Source: Atopsyche davidsoni (taxonomy: Eukaryota; Arthropoda; Insecta; Trichoptera; Hydrobiosidae). Taken from it: DNA of 64,000 nt. The stretch lies in contig JAILWY010000009.1 of the NCBI GenBank assembly GCA_022113835.1, positions 14,732,001 through 14,796,000 on the forward strand. Direction: 5' to 3'. The notes under the pieces are model-generated. The model did not search any database and had not been told where the DNA came from. It saw nothing but the letters and a program-made list of their open reading frames with translations. Shown here one piece after another: positions 1 through 13,659 of the stretch. A program made the position numbers and the translations under genes. The stretch's first letter is position 1, and every line of letters starts with the position of its first letter.

Positions 1-3000
1 TACAAAAATCAAGTACATAATAATAAATATCAAATTTTATATGTTAATTTTAAAAAATAAACTATTCTGTATAAAATTAGAAAATAATATTATTAATTAG
101 TCAATTTTAAATAAATACTCCATTTTTGGGGAAATTAATACTTAATAATATACATCATAAAAGTGCGACGACTTCAATAATTACTTTTATTCGATATATT
201 AAATTAATTATTTTATTTTATTCCTCCGAATGTTATAAAATCATTCAAACAGCATATTGCAGTAAATTTTGTTGACTAGAAAGCATATACATATATAAAA
301 TTTTCCACCATATTTTTTCTCATAGTTTTCTTATCGAAGTGACTGATATGCAATGCCATTAAATTAACGCCTTTTTGAGTGTTCATCAAATCCGTAATCA
401 GACTCAAAAGTGTTTTTTAAGTGGTAGATAAAAACGGCGGTGAACTTAAATAAAAAATATTAACTAAAAAGATATAAATATTTTGTTCGACATGTTTTTG
501 TGACCGTCTCTCTTTTAAAAAATACACTGCGTTTTATTTGCGTTTAAAAAACGAAAAGAGCAAAAGATAAAAATAAACTCAGTAATTTTTCACAGTGTTT
601 TTTTGTGTAATATTTTTGAATTGTGTTAGTATTATTGATCGAATTTTTTATTTATTGTAAAGTTAAGAAAATCGATGAATATTATTATAGAGCTAGGGTG
701 GATCATATGCAGTGTTATTTCTATGTGAATAAAATTTCATGTGAAGATATTTGAATGTTTAGTAGAGGGCTTATTCTTAGATTCGGTTCAATTTATGTGT
801 CATACGTATTTACAGATGGCATTGACTCCTTGCACGTTTCCTTGAGGTCACAGTATGAAGTAATTTGCGCCATTACAACATAATCCTTACGGCTGTACGG
901 CATTTGTCTGGTTATCCTTAGAAGGAAGCAGTACTCTGTGGGCGATCCTTGCCTGTCTTGCAATGTTAAGGTTGGCTGTTGTTCTTTATTGCCCCTCTCA
1001 AAGAATTATAAGGACTGGAACAAATTAAATAATCCATTAAAACGACAAACAGATTTAGCATGTCTTGAGGTTAATGAATTTTAAAAGCAATAAAAATATA
1101 CAAATACACCAAGGGATCATTTTTTAATACACATAAAATAATAACATAAATTATTTTTTCGAATGATTATGGAAAACAATTTATTGTGTGTTTATTAAAT
1201 ATCACTAGAAATATTTGCGATACTTAAACGGAATCTTTGATTATACCCGATTTTTTATAGTATAATAATAATTATTTTAAAGTAAAGTAACTTTATTAAA
1301 TTATAAAGTGATGCAATCAAAGCTACGATCTTGATCACTTAACGTGTAAGTTTTTTTAAACTTTGTTATGTCTAAGTACAATATACTCTAAATGTGAATT
1401 ATCGGTTATGCAACAAAACAATTTATTAAATATATTGCAAAAGGTATTTAATAAACAAAACTTATCATTTAATTGCATCTTGAAATTAAATAAATCGTAG
1501 TGAATCTACATTAATACGTGCCGGTGTTCTTTTAGCTTCCTCTTTATATAATGCGTTCACATGTCGCCTACAGGTTGGTTACGTCACTTCTTGGCTCTCC
1601 TCATTACGCCGTCTCGAATTACCTGCGATTGCTTGCGCCGCAGGTGGGCGCAGGCTGAGTTTTCGATGTCTTCTCGATGAAAGGTAGCTCGAAGGCGCCA
1701 CAGGAGGCTTCGATTGCTAGGCGGAAGAGCATTGTTAAATAAAAACATTTTTTCGGCTACTCTAACTTCGGGCATAAATTTTCCAATCTGTTTAAAAATT
1801 GATTTTGAAGCGGTGTTTTAGAAAGTGCACTTCGATATTAGAAAAAAAAAATAGAGATATTAACTTGTTATTGATCTTTGTACTCGGAAAATAGTCAATG
1901 TTGATTTGAGAGGTAATCGATTGTGAAGACGCATGCTTTGAAAAATTGATTGTTAAGATTCGCTTCTGGTTTGATAAAAATATAATTGACTTCAAAATAA
2001 CATATTTTATGATTTAATTATTTTTATTTTTGAGATGATTTTCTAATCTATTTTAGTTGTATGTATGTATACACTATTATTAAGGATGTTTGCTTAAAGT
2101 CATTTTGTAACTTATACATTTTTTAATTCTTTGATCTGTGTGAATAAATGAAATGGAAGTTTTGAGATTCATTCTATTTGTAAATAAATATAAATTTATT
2201 TTTTGACTTTTTTTTGTAAGTGCTTATATTTGATATAGAACATCTGTAGTCAATATGAATACAATTTCCATTTAAAAGTAACAGTTAGCACGAATCTTAA
2301 AGCATCTAATTAAATTTATATAATTTGAACAGGTGACTGTTGCTTTCAGTTATATAATCGTGATTTTCATCATATCAATTCAATAGAAAATGACTCAACT
2401 CTATCAACAGCGTTAGAACTCAATGCCGTAGATTTCATTCCAACCTGCACGCATTTGGAATAATCAATCAAACTCGGCGTATTAAGCATTAAGGTATTTT
2501 GATAGGCCGCTTTCTACAGCCTTTCGAAGCCTTCCTAATCCACATTACAATAAACACCAATCGATTAATAAAATCTGTAGCATAATTCGATTTCACTGAG
2601 TCTTAGTTTCATTTTCATGATTTCTAAAGACTTCCAATTGTTATAATTCCATAAAGCGAACGCCGAAGAGTTTCTTTATTTTTTTTCGTGCGGTTTACAG
2701 GCATAGTGCGCGACTGCACATAAATACATCCACAGTAATTGAAATTCAAGTCTAATTGTATATTTTCGTCATTGTCCGTGTATTGCATTTGTATGGCCTA
2801 AGCCAATCGTTGATTTTTAATTGAATCGTAGAGTAGGTCCAAATAAACTTTGGAATAGCCACGAACGAGTATTGAATCGATGGCTTATGCAACTGATGGG
2901 AATCGTAGTAATCAACAGATGAATGAGATGTGTTTTCATTTGCTTTTATAAATAGGTTGTATTATTTGTTTTCTTTAATTAATTCCGTAATTTTGATTCA

Positions 3001-5120
3001 TTATTTCAGCACCACTGGATTAATTTTAAACACTTTGCAAACAAATCTGTATAGTGTGTATGTCAAAGATTGTATTTATTTTCATAAAACAATGTTGAGT
3101 TTGAAAACAATACAAAAAACATAACAATACAAATAAAAAAGTAAGAAGTAACAAAAAACGGTATCAGAAAAATCCTTGAATCACCATTAACACCGTTTTC
3201 AACAATGTCTTTTTTGTTTCCTAGTATTTTACTAATAGATATTTTATTGGCGTGATATAAATCATAATGGCTAAGCTCGTAAAAAAACCACTTTTTTTGT
3301 CATTGAAATTCGATCTTATTACAATTATTAACTTTTAATAAAAACGATCAATCTCAAAAGAAGGAATATAAAACATATTCATACAGTATTTTTTCAAAAT
3401 TCAGTTTTTTTCTACTAGCTAATTTTGTACATTGGTTAGTACGAAAATCCACAATTCAAAAACGAAAAATAAATAACACATAATGGTATATGCTTTTAAA
3501 ATTTCACAAAAAAATAAAATTAAAAATATTTCGTGCTTTTCTGCAATTTTAATTTAATCATAATCGTAAAAGGTAAGATGTAACTTCATGTACTATAAAC
3601 ATATTTGTTTAAATAATAAGTTTGCGTAATATTACATTATTATACAAGACATGATTAGTTTTTCCTATTTTATTGAGAGCCATGACCTAACTAACAGTCG
3701 ATAGACTTATAAATTTGACTTATTGTTATTGTTGATATAGAGCAGATTAGTTAGACTTGACAGATCTAGTTAGACTTTTGAATTACAAAGACAATATAGT
3801 AAGTAGAACAATTAGAATTTACGACAGTAATTTTAGTTCACGTGAAGTAATCGAAGTTGAACTAGAAACCTATATTGATCATTATTTATTAATGCTTATC
3901 GTTCACCTTCAACTCCATGATCCATTAACATAAACCTTCTAGTTATATTTATTTAAAAAGATTAATGTCAATTTTTCCTACCAGCATTCCTTCAATGCGA
4001 AAAATCAAGCTATCGAGACTCTATTAAATTTATGTTTTTTTTTGTGATATAGATGTGATTATTTTGCTTGTTTTTTTATTTCAATTACGTTTGCCAGATA
4101 ACAAGCTAAAAGTAAATATACAAAAAATATATTATGATTTTTCATTTTTTATTCGATTTTGACTGAATTTAATTTTTATCATATTGCATGAAAATAAAAT
4201 AGACATAACACATTGAAAATAAATTTATGTACTCATCAATATTGGATTAAAACCAAAAATATAACACTTTTAATAAATGATTTGTGAGAGTAAGTTTTTC
4301 CATTTTAGATATGTTTTTATTTATAAATTAACTTGTTGTTACTGATAGAATCTTCATAACTTATCAAAAACAGCATTATTACAGTTCGACACTCATAAAC
4401 TTGTTTCCTCGTAATAAATACTTTTTAACACATTCACCTTAGTGTAGTCATCATTTTACGACACAAATCTCGGATTCACATAAATCAAGAGGTATATTTT
4501 TTCGCACCAAGCATGGTAGTTTTAATTTTTTGCTTTTTCAGCTACTATGCTAACTGTTTGGCCGGCGGCGAGCACGTTCAGCGAGTCTCGACTAAACCAG
4601 GCCCTGAACCAAATTTTGACAGCAAAACCGATTAATGGCAATTGCGTAACACTTCTTAATAAACTCTTATCACGTAGGATTTATACGAATATATAGCTCA
4701 CTTACATAAAATGATTTAATGAGAAAAAAATTCTGAAAAAATATACAAAAAATCACGTAGAAAAATCTATGCGAAGCTAATAGTAAAATGATTATATTTT
4801 ATGTGCGTACATAAAATCAGTCGTGTTATATCTAATGATGCATGGAGACCTCACATGAATTACATCAGATGATACTGTGCTATTCTTAACCTCGATTTTT
4901 TAACTAACAACAAGTGCAGTCATTTTTATGTCAAGTACAGGGTTTTATTACTCTATTTATTGATTTTGGCTACTGTAAATTATATAATGTTTTATTATGG
5001 TTATTTTTGTATTGAATGAATGAAGACATATTCTGCTTTAAATACCCATGTAAAAATTATATCAATGCCTTATGAAATATTTTTATATATATATTTTATG
5101 AAACACATAGTTTTGGAAGC
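1..5120. other. AT-rich non-coding DNA
   Basis: I see no supportable gene. Open frames are under 70 codons and compositionally AT-driven. Slightly GC-richer patches lie at about 1555-1735 and 4555-4625; neither is recognised. Confidence 0.5.
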
Positions 5121-5122
5121 TG

Positions 5123-5124
<2 letters not shown>

Positions 5125-5192
<68 letters not shown>
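5125..5192. repeat. (TA)34 microsatellite
   Basis: 68 bp of uninterrupted TA dinucleotides. A self-complementary tract of this length is likely polymorphic and prone to slippage and assembly error. Confidence 0.95.
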
Positions 5193-5195
<3 letters not shown>

Positions 5196-5199
5196 AAAA

Positions 5200-6470
5200 A
5201 AACTTTTCTTTTACTTGTAATAATGTTGTAAGTACTGGATTATGCATTGTACGAAGGTTGCTTTGATATTATATATGAAACTGGTACTTTATATATATGC
5301 CTTTTGATTACAAGTAATCCATTACAAATGAATTATCTACGCATTCAATCATCAAAAAGCAGTTATCAGCAAGGTTATTCTTTTTATATAATTGAAACTA
5401 TCCTTGTATTAGATAAGCTATAATATAACTGATACGTTTTGGCCACTGTCGTAGACTACAAGAAAACGATGGAAATATGATAAAACAAAATCATAAAAAC
5501 AAATGTAGCAGTATTTGCTTGGTATACATAAAATAACAGTAGAGGTGTCTTATTAGGACTTCGTAACGGAATTCAAAGTCACTAAAGAAACAAAACCTAT
5601 TTTTAGATACTGTTTTAACATCATCGCATCATCAGTGGCAGAAACGGTAAAATCAAATTATACATACAACGCAGCAATGAAATGAAAAAAAATCCAACAC
5701 TTTCTGTGAACCCACAGGTGACTGAGCAATCCATCATACATTTGTCTGAAATGCTAAAATTACAGCAACGCAATTTCATCCGATCGGTAATTTTGGCAAG
5801 GTCTTCCCGGAATGCATTACCCGTGGAGTGATTCCTAATCGAGCCATAATTTGTATAATTGCTGCAGATATGCAACATCGCATTTGGAAACGTCAGCTGG
5901 TCGGGCGTTCTCACAGAACCTCTGGTTTGAAATGATTCCCAACCTCGTTGTATTGAAACTTAGCCTTCGCTTTCAGTTTCAGCTTCCAGCGGATATTGTG
6001 TTTTCGTCAAGTCATTCAGAGTGTTCATAGACTGCAACAGCGAATGTCACTACCAGATTTAGCCACGAAATGGCTGATGTTATTGAAATATTTTTTAACA
6101 TCAAATATTTTTTTTAATTCTAAATTTGATGTTTTTTAATTACAACGTATATTTTGTTATATTTATTAAAGATTCCAAGACTGAAATAAAAAGTAATATA
6201 TGTCAATAAATATTTTATAAAATCAGATGTTATTGTACTGATGATTAACTGTAAATATATAATAAATTTACGTATAACTTACGTTCCTTAAAGTTATTTT
6301 TCAAATATTAACAGCTAAAAAAAGTTATCAATACCTTCAAAGTGTAAAAAGTATACAGAATAAATTTGTAGTTTTTACAATTTACTCACAAAAATTACAA
6401 AGCCTTTATCGTATTCTTGCATGATATGATATTAAAACAATTTTACCATCAGTTGTACCCAATGATATAG
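5200..6470. other. Non-coding DNA with an unrecognised moderately GC patch
   Basis: The patch 5610-6070 is less AT-rich and carries a 97-codon minus-strand frame that matches nothing I recognise. It could be a worn repeat. The rest is AT-rich. Confidence 0.4.
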
Positions 6471-6474
6471 TAGA

Positions 6475-6826
6475 ACATTAGAGTAGCAAACTTGAAGTCT
6501 TAGAGTTTGCTCATTGATATGGTGTGGTATTAGAGTTGTAGGTTTTTAGTCCTAGAGTGTGCTCTTTGATGTGACATTAGGGTTGCCAACCTGAAGCCTC
6601 AGAGTGTGTTCACTGAGATGGTGTGGCATTAGACTTGCTGATCTTTAGACTCAGAGCGTGGTCATTGATAAGGTGCGACATTAGGGTTACCAACCTGTAG
6701 CTTTAGAGTGTGTTCACTGAGATGGTGTGGCATTAGACTTGCTGATCTTGGAGTGTGGTCATTGATAAGGTGCGACATTAGGGTTACCAACCTGTAGCTT
6801 TAGAGTGTGCTCACTGACACTGTGTG
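6475..6826. repeat. Minisatellite with alternating A/B units
   Basis: There are seven units of 43-54 bp: A at 6475, 6574, 6678 and 6775, and B at 6529, 6628 and 6732. A units start ACATTAGGGTTACCAACCTG. B units start ATTAGACTTGCTGATC. Both share the core AGAGTGTGNTCANTGA followed by a GGTG tail. The dimer A3B3 (97 bp) is close to A2B2 (104 bp) and the outer units are more diverged, so the array grew as dimers from an older monomer. Open frames across it are not convincing genes. Confidence 0.85.
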
Positions 6827-6829
6827 ACA

Positions 6830-9800
6830 TTGATCCCGCGCGTGAGACAGTCGCTGTATTTTTTGGTTATGCTTTTCTGCTTTGTTGGTCGCCTGGGACA
6901 ATGCCAGTCGTTGCAGCGCGGTGTGATTTCCTCATTAGTGAGGATCGTTATCTCAGCTACATAAATATTATTAAATGCTGCTTTAATGCGAACTTTATGA
7001 CTATCGTGTATTTTGTAGGGAAATTGCGAAATGGCTTTTTTATGTACGCGAATAAAAAATTGTATTAAATATTTGTTTAGATTTTGAAAAATATTTGGTT
7101 CCTATAAAAATCACATTCTTCTAAGATCGACACAAATGATTATTAGAAGGTAAAACCTGCGTTAAAACATGTGATTTCTGTTATACTCGTAAGGAAATAA
7201 AAATTAATATTCGGTTTTAGTATATATATTATTTATTTTAATTTAATTAAAAATGTTTGATTTAGAATCGATTGCAATGTATCCTAATTTCAATAATAAC
7301 GGATTATTAGTGTAACAAATATTAATCATTTGTAAGTGCTTGCAAGGCCCTAAAATTCTAAGTAGTAGATTTGATATTTATTAATAATTTTTAAAAAGTA
7401 TAAAAATTGTACAAAACCCATAGCTGTGCATAGCAATTTTTAATAAATATAAAAATAATATTCAATTGAAGTGTAAAAGGCTGAATTGTAACAAACGCAA
7501 AACATAGGAGAGAGAAAAAAACAAAATTATCCATTCTATTAAATCTAATTGTGTTAATCAACGCAAAGTTTTATGTTCTCTTTTTGTTCCAAAAGTCAAT
7601 TAACCTCACTTTTTCTTCGCAACAAAGAAGGTTTAATACTGCAAATGTGACCATATTAACTTGGCAATGTATTATTGCCGTCGCTCGAATGTTTATTGTC
7701 TGTCTGAAACAATGTTTCATGAAAAACACATGACTGGTCATAATAGATATTTAATGTCCCGTAAAAGAAGGATTCGAAGCTCTGTGCAATACGCGGTTTA
7801 ATGATGATGGTGTGTTGATATTCTTATAGCGAATTTCATACAATCGCATCAAGGACGCTTTGCAAAAGAACATGTCTGGAAGAGTTTGTGATTTATTTTG
7901 TTAGAGTTGCTTCACATAATATTGCATGGAAAACTGTCCATTTATATTATGAAATAATAGTAATATTCATTTTTATAACATTTAACATATCGTAGTCACA
8001 TGGTGTTTTTTTTCTTTAACCTATATAATAGCATATTGGTTAAATAGAATAAATATCTTATAGATATACATAAATAAAATAAATCCTTTTTTAATGCGTA
8101 GTAAAAGTCATGTGTCGTAAAAAATAAATATCACCAAAAAAAAAAGATAATTTTTTCTTGATAAATAATGTTGAATAAATTTTAGAACAATTTGTATAAA
8201 ATATTACAAGGATACTAAAATAATAATTTGTAAAATATTGAAATAAGAAATGTTATCAGTTGTAGACTCACTAGGAGAGCGATGGGTATTGAAAGTTATG
8301 AAAAGTCGTAGAGACATCAAGAGCTTTTTGTCTGTAAGTTAATGAATACGGATATTGTAATTATGTTAATGTTATGTTCTTATATAAAACTATTTGAATT
8401 GATTGACTGGCAGCAATGGCGAGAGATACTTGATTTTAATATCCGACTTTCTTTATCATATTTAAATTATTTTATATATAGCCTTTCTAATTTTACTTAT
8501 TGTATGTAAAAGTTTGATAATAACACTTGATAAAAAACAATGCAACTTAAGGTCAACATTTTTCATTATCTTAAAAGTATTAGATGTTAGAAAAAGTTCC
8601 TACTTTCTTTTACCAAAAAAGAACTAATGAATCATTTCATATCCTCTTAGTGCAGATTTTCAATACATCTATGTATATAAGATATAATTTTCACACTCAA
8701 TAAAGACAGTTAAATGATTTATGCTCACGATCTACAAGTTATTTATAAGAAACATCTGCGTGTGTAGAAAGTGAAATATTTCATTCTACCTTCTAAAGCA
8801 AAACAATACAAACGCCAAATTCTCAAATCACGATACGTGCATTAATATTGATAGCTTACTCGAGTGTTTCACAGAGAGGCGCAGAAAACTCTGAAAAAAA
8901 TCATTTGAGTTTATTATTTAATCGAAAGTTTACTTTCAAAATATTAGCCAAAAAAGCTACCCAATGTAGAAGCGTGTGGGTGGATCTACTTGTAGATCAT
9001 TCGGAAGAAGAAAAGGGAAGCGAAAGAGATAAGTTTGATTTATACCAGCCGTCAAAATATGTCTGCCTCGTGTTCCGTGATGGTGGAAGACCATTCTGCA
9101 GCTTTCAGTTCGTGATACGCTTTACGACCTGCCAAAGAAGTTGCGGTTCATGATTATGTTGAGAGAAATCATAAAAGATTTCAACAACGTGATATATATA
9201 AACTATAAAGATCTGTATTATATATTGGCACATAAGTTCAAACGATTTTACGTATGTGAATTTGTTAAAATAAGTTCTGGTTATCATAATACAAAATACA
9301 CTTTTATGTATCTCAAAATTGATAACATTAATTTTTTCCTCTTGATTGACAATAAAATCTTGAGTTCTCGTTTATGTCATCAGTTATTGTGTTGAATCCA
9401 AAGTAAGTATTGTATTTCACAGCTCATTCGACATAAATTAGTAACATAGATTTTTACTCGCAGTGTCATCTCGCACGTCTAATTTTACATTGGTATAAAT
9501 TATCAAGCAAGATCCCTAACCGCTTACTTACCATACTGGTTTATATTTGATAGTTTGAAACAACTTTTGAAGGACACGTTAATCTTTGATCAGTTTTATT
9601 TTATGCAAGAATAAATATAGATAATATTTCCAGGACAAAATGCCTCGAGATATGGTACACAGAGGTATCCGATATTTGTTTTTAATACTTCTTTTATTAA
9701 AAACATATTTAGCACTTTAGATTATACGACCGATTATTATATAATTTTTTTATTATTTTCAACTACAAGTATAATCGTTATCGACGAATAAAACAGCAAA

Positions 9801-11040
9801 TAATAGCATGTTCCTTACAGCAACAAATGTGTTTGTATTAAAATGTAAACTGTTTTAATAACGAGATAAAAAAAAATTGTAAAAAACTGAATCCAGAATT
9901 GCTGTATTGTTCACTATGCTGTTGCCTTTTTAAAAATGCTGTAAAAGATTTATCAACTTCATTGTAAAACAGGAATCGACTATATAAAGTAGTTGATGTC
10001 TATTTAGTAATGTATAAAAGCTTCTTCGTGATTCTAATATACCTGCCATGTACTGCAGCTTTCAGTCATATCACTTTTACTTTCTAAACGACCTTTTTCC
10101 CTGAAAAACTTCAAGTGACTTCGTTGTGTCTTCATGACTCACGATAAACGCTTCATCAATATTGTCGTATGTTATCGTGGATTAGTGAAGACGAATTTTA
10201 GAATATTTATTTAAATCAGTATTTAACTAATTCGTCGATCATTTATGTTGCACGATTGTATTAAGACAACAACTTAATCAAATTGCTAAAAAGAGAGCTG
10301 TTCGAGTTAAAATTTATAATAAATACAGACATTTTTATTGTTGTTTTGATCGTTGCGCATACATCCAAAAAACTAGGCAATGTCTCATATTGAGAAAATT
10401 TTAAAATACCAACAGGTGTAATGAAATTTTATTATCTATGATATAAATAATATGCCACAGGCTTTTACTACAGGTGTTTAATAGGCTTTAAATATTACAT
10501 CTTTGCTGACTTCAACATAAGTAGAACTAACGAGGAGTACAAAGCAGCCAATAAATAAAAACGTCATAAAAATTGAAAGTGCTCTCTATTTTCAAAGGAT
10601 GATATAATAATTATCGACATCTATTATGTTTTTTTTTCTTTATTATAAACTTAATGGCTAATAAATTTCATTTTAAAATATCTCACCTGCAAGACGTCAA
10701 ATAATTTCAAATTTATAAAACCGGTATTCTCTAAGTATAAATATGATAAGCATGCAATATCTAAAAAATATTGTTCCTGGTATATTAATCATTTTAATAT
10801 GCAGATAAACAACGTTTATTAGAAACATCTATTGAAAAAAATATTGCCATTTACAAAAATATATATATTATTGAAAGTGAAAACATGTATGAGGATAAAA
10901 AAAAATTTGCATTCCCAGCAATATTTTTAAAAAAAAAAGTTCTTAACGCCTATTTATTAGTATCAAAAATAATTATTTAAATTCACATATGTCAACAAAA
11001 AACAATTAGGAAATGCTTTTGTTCATTGGATTATTCGAAA
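6830..11040. other. AT-rich non-coding DNA
   Basis: I see nothing supportable. A 101-codon plus-strand frame at 8848-9153 has no family features and no splice-site support. Confidence 0.45.
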
Positions 11041-11049
11041 TTAACAGTA

Positions 11050-11200
11050 AAGGCCATACAGCTGAAATATATTTTTTAAGCTAAGTTTAGTCTAAGGTCA
11101 TAAAAAAGCCCATACAACCACCTGAGCTACATTTTCTACGTTCAGTCCAGCTCGTTAAGCTAAGTTGTCTGAAGCTAAGCTCTATAGCTAAGTTTATTTT
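11050..11200. repeat. Dispersed AGCTAAG repeats, diverged tandem duplication
   Basis: TTAAGCTAAGTT occurs at 11077 and 11156, with related AAGCTAAGC and TAGCTAAGTT at about 11172 and 11185. GCCATACA and GCCCATACA precede the first two units. It looks like an old duplication of a roughly 50-80 bp unit, type unknown. Confidence 0.35.
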
Positions 11201-11475
11201 CTTTATCTGTCGTCCGTTGCGAAACAGTTCGCTCGGGAGTAATCGGCCGGCTAATTGTGTTTCACTGCGCGGATTTAAAACACAAACAAGCCGCTAGAAG
11301 GCGAGGAGCCATTGTTCTCCTTTTTTCGCTTGTATTTTCCATATTTTTTTCACCGAAAAGTGAATTGTAAACAATGGGCCGGCGGGCTGACCCACTTCTG
11401 AGCTGCTCCGCACATGCTTGAAGGTGATTATACGCCGGCGCTGTGGGGTGGATTCGAGAAACCGGTTCTTGTAAT
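11200..11475. promoter_or_regulatory. GC-rich non-coding block upstream of the MH2 gene's coding exon
   Basis: The block holds several CpG-rich stretches (GGCCGGCTAATTG, ACTGCGCGGATT, GGGCCGGCGGGCTGACCC), a forkhead-like TTGTAAACAATGG and the palindrome AACCGGTT. It lies 6.1 kb before the first recognised coding exon in otherwise AT-rich DNA. It could be an enhancer, a promoter or a missing 5' exon; no core promoter was identified with confidence. Confidence 0.3.
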
Positions 11476-11479
11476 TGAA

Positions 11480-13500
11480 AACGATGTATTATATTACGCT
11501 TTTTAAATACTTTTGATGTTTTTGTAACTTGTATAAAAGCAATAAACTAAACGCAACCGTTGAAATATAATAAAAGCCAACATTAATAACTGTAACTCTT
11601 TTGAATCATGTTTATGAATTTACTCGATATTTTTTCCGCTGTTGTTTTTAAATTACGCTTTCAATACGAATATGAGTAAACTCTCATTTTTTTTAAATAT
11701 TTAACTAAATTTATGAAAAAAATCCACTTCAATTAGTTATTGAGCGTAGGTTTTTAGGGGAGGGAGGCAACTAGGGAAGTGTTACGTTTAGGGACAATTG
11801 CGAATAGGTTAGGCTTAATACGTCTCTTGTTACAAATACATTTTTTTTCATACTTTATAAAGTTTCTGTAGTATTTTTTTAAAGCAGTAGTCGAAAATAC
11901 CGTACGATAAAATTTAATTATTATAATACTATCTTAATTTTAAAAACTCATAAAATAGCATGCCTGTGTAGACTTCAGTGTTTGACTTTTACACTATTTT
12001 AAATACTAGGGATAATATTTTAGCTTTTAATTACTCAACCGATACTTTGAGTATAAACTGTTTTTATTGAATTAAAACAAATTAAGATTTTCAGCAGGCA
12101 TAACTAAAAGAATCTGAAATATATACCGGAGTGGAAGTACTTTTATGACAGTTGGTCAGCATGTAACATCCGGAATAATGCTTTATGTACTACAAGTTTT
12201 GGCAAATTATTTCCGCGTGCGAAAAAAATCAAGGAAACCAAGAGTGAGTATTATTAGGTGATTGGATTTCTTAAACGTCTAATTAAGTAGAGTTTTGAGA
12301 GTGGTAGAATCGCTTTAAAGTTGAATAACCCAACACATATTAGTTGTGCTATTGTATAATTATATTTTTTTATATAATTTAACAAATCAATTATTTAAAA
12401 TCTTCAGAATTCATATGCAAAGTTTGAAAAAAACACATAAGTATTACTTCAAAAACAACACGTATTTTAGTTTACATCAATAGCTTCTTTTTTAATGAAT
12501 TTAAAACATAATTTTATGTAGTAGTTATTTTCTAAAGAAGTAATTATTTTGTTGTACTACACAAAATACTCTTAAACCAACGCATATATATTTTTACTTA
12601 ACGTGTTGATTATAAGGCTGAATAATATGTAGTAAACTGATTGAACTAAATAATAAAATTATACAATAAAAAAAATAATGATATGGTTTCAACGTTTTTA
12701 TAATTTTTTAAAGTATTTATGGAAACTTATTGATTTTTTTATAATTGAGAATTGAATCGTACGTATCTACAACATGACTGATTTTTTGACGTACAATGTT
12801 AGTTAATTACAGTTACTATCAATTTTACATACTGACCCTTTCGTTGCGATGGTATACTGTACAATAACTGTATATTTATGAGTCTTCAACAGAATCGTCT
12901 ACTTGAATATTCATGAAATAGTAAAAGTTAACCGCTTGGGTTTATGATATTTTCACTACGTCGTAAAACTTGTATGGAGATGCACGTTTACTTTATTGTG
13001 CTGATTTTCTGCCATAATGTCGTAATGTGACGATTATTTATAATTACCACTATCTCTTTTCTTGTGAAGAAAATCTTCAAAGAGAAACCAACAATCATTC
13101 ACGCAATAGTGTTTGTGGCATGCAAACCTAAGAAATTCTATTGAACTTTTTGCTCATACACTCGATATTTTCTAAATTTTACCCATAATTCACAATTCAG
13201 CATAGTTTAAATTATCTGATTTTATTTAATTAAAAAATATTTTTAGTGCCAAGTGTAGTGTAATAATTGAAAGTTATATATTTTTTAATTAATTTTACCT
13301 ATATTTTTAATTTAAATTGAATTTTTTCTTATTTATATTTGTAAAAAAATTAATGAACAGATTTCTTTATGATGTACTTATAAGTATATCAACTAGAAAT
13401 CTAGTAATATAATGTTTTGATTGCGTTAGTTCAAACGCACACAAGAACAGGTAAAATATAATTTCAAACGTTGCTAAGTCAATGATAAGCTGTGACACAA
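11480..13500. other. AT-rich non-coding DNA
   Basis: I see nothing beyond ordinary AT-rich sequence. Confidence 0.5.
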
Positions 13501-13510
13501 CTTAATCTTA

Positions 13511-13655
13511 TTATCAGTTGATGCTCAGGCATAACCGGATATGTGACGTCACCAGGACGGCGGCAGGCATATCCGCATCCAGGATAAGCCCCACGTGGGA
13601 GTCGAGCCGATGGCTCAGTACTCTCGGGCTAAGCAGCCCACACGGCCACCGAGCA
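13511..13655 (-). mobile_element. tRNA-derived SINE, head plus body fragment
   Basis: On the minus strand the block opens GCTCGGTGGCCGTGTGGG, which holds an RNA polymerase III A box (TGGCCGTGTGG). About 40 nt later comes GGCTCGACTCCC, a B box matching GGTTCGANTCC at 10 of 11 positions. The downstream body is unusually GC-rich and contains TGACGTCA and ATATCCG/CGGATAT inverted motifs. No cloverleaf is clear, so this is a SINE head, not a working tRNA gene. The body limit is uncertain. Confidence 0.6.
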
Positions 13656-13659
13656 AATT

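Noticed and set aside
6805..7068. 87-codon open frame starting in the minisatellite
   Set aside because: The start lies in repeat sequence and the rest is unlike any known protein.
8848..9153. 101-codon plus-strand open frame
   Set aside because: Not matched to any family, and no exon signals.
13598..13655. functional tRNA gene
   Set aside because: A and B boxes are good, but acceptor and anticodon stems do not pair convincingly and a GC-rich body follows; a SINE fits better.
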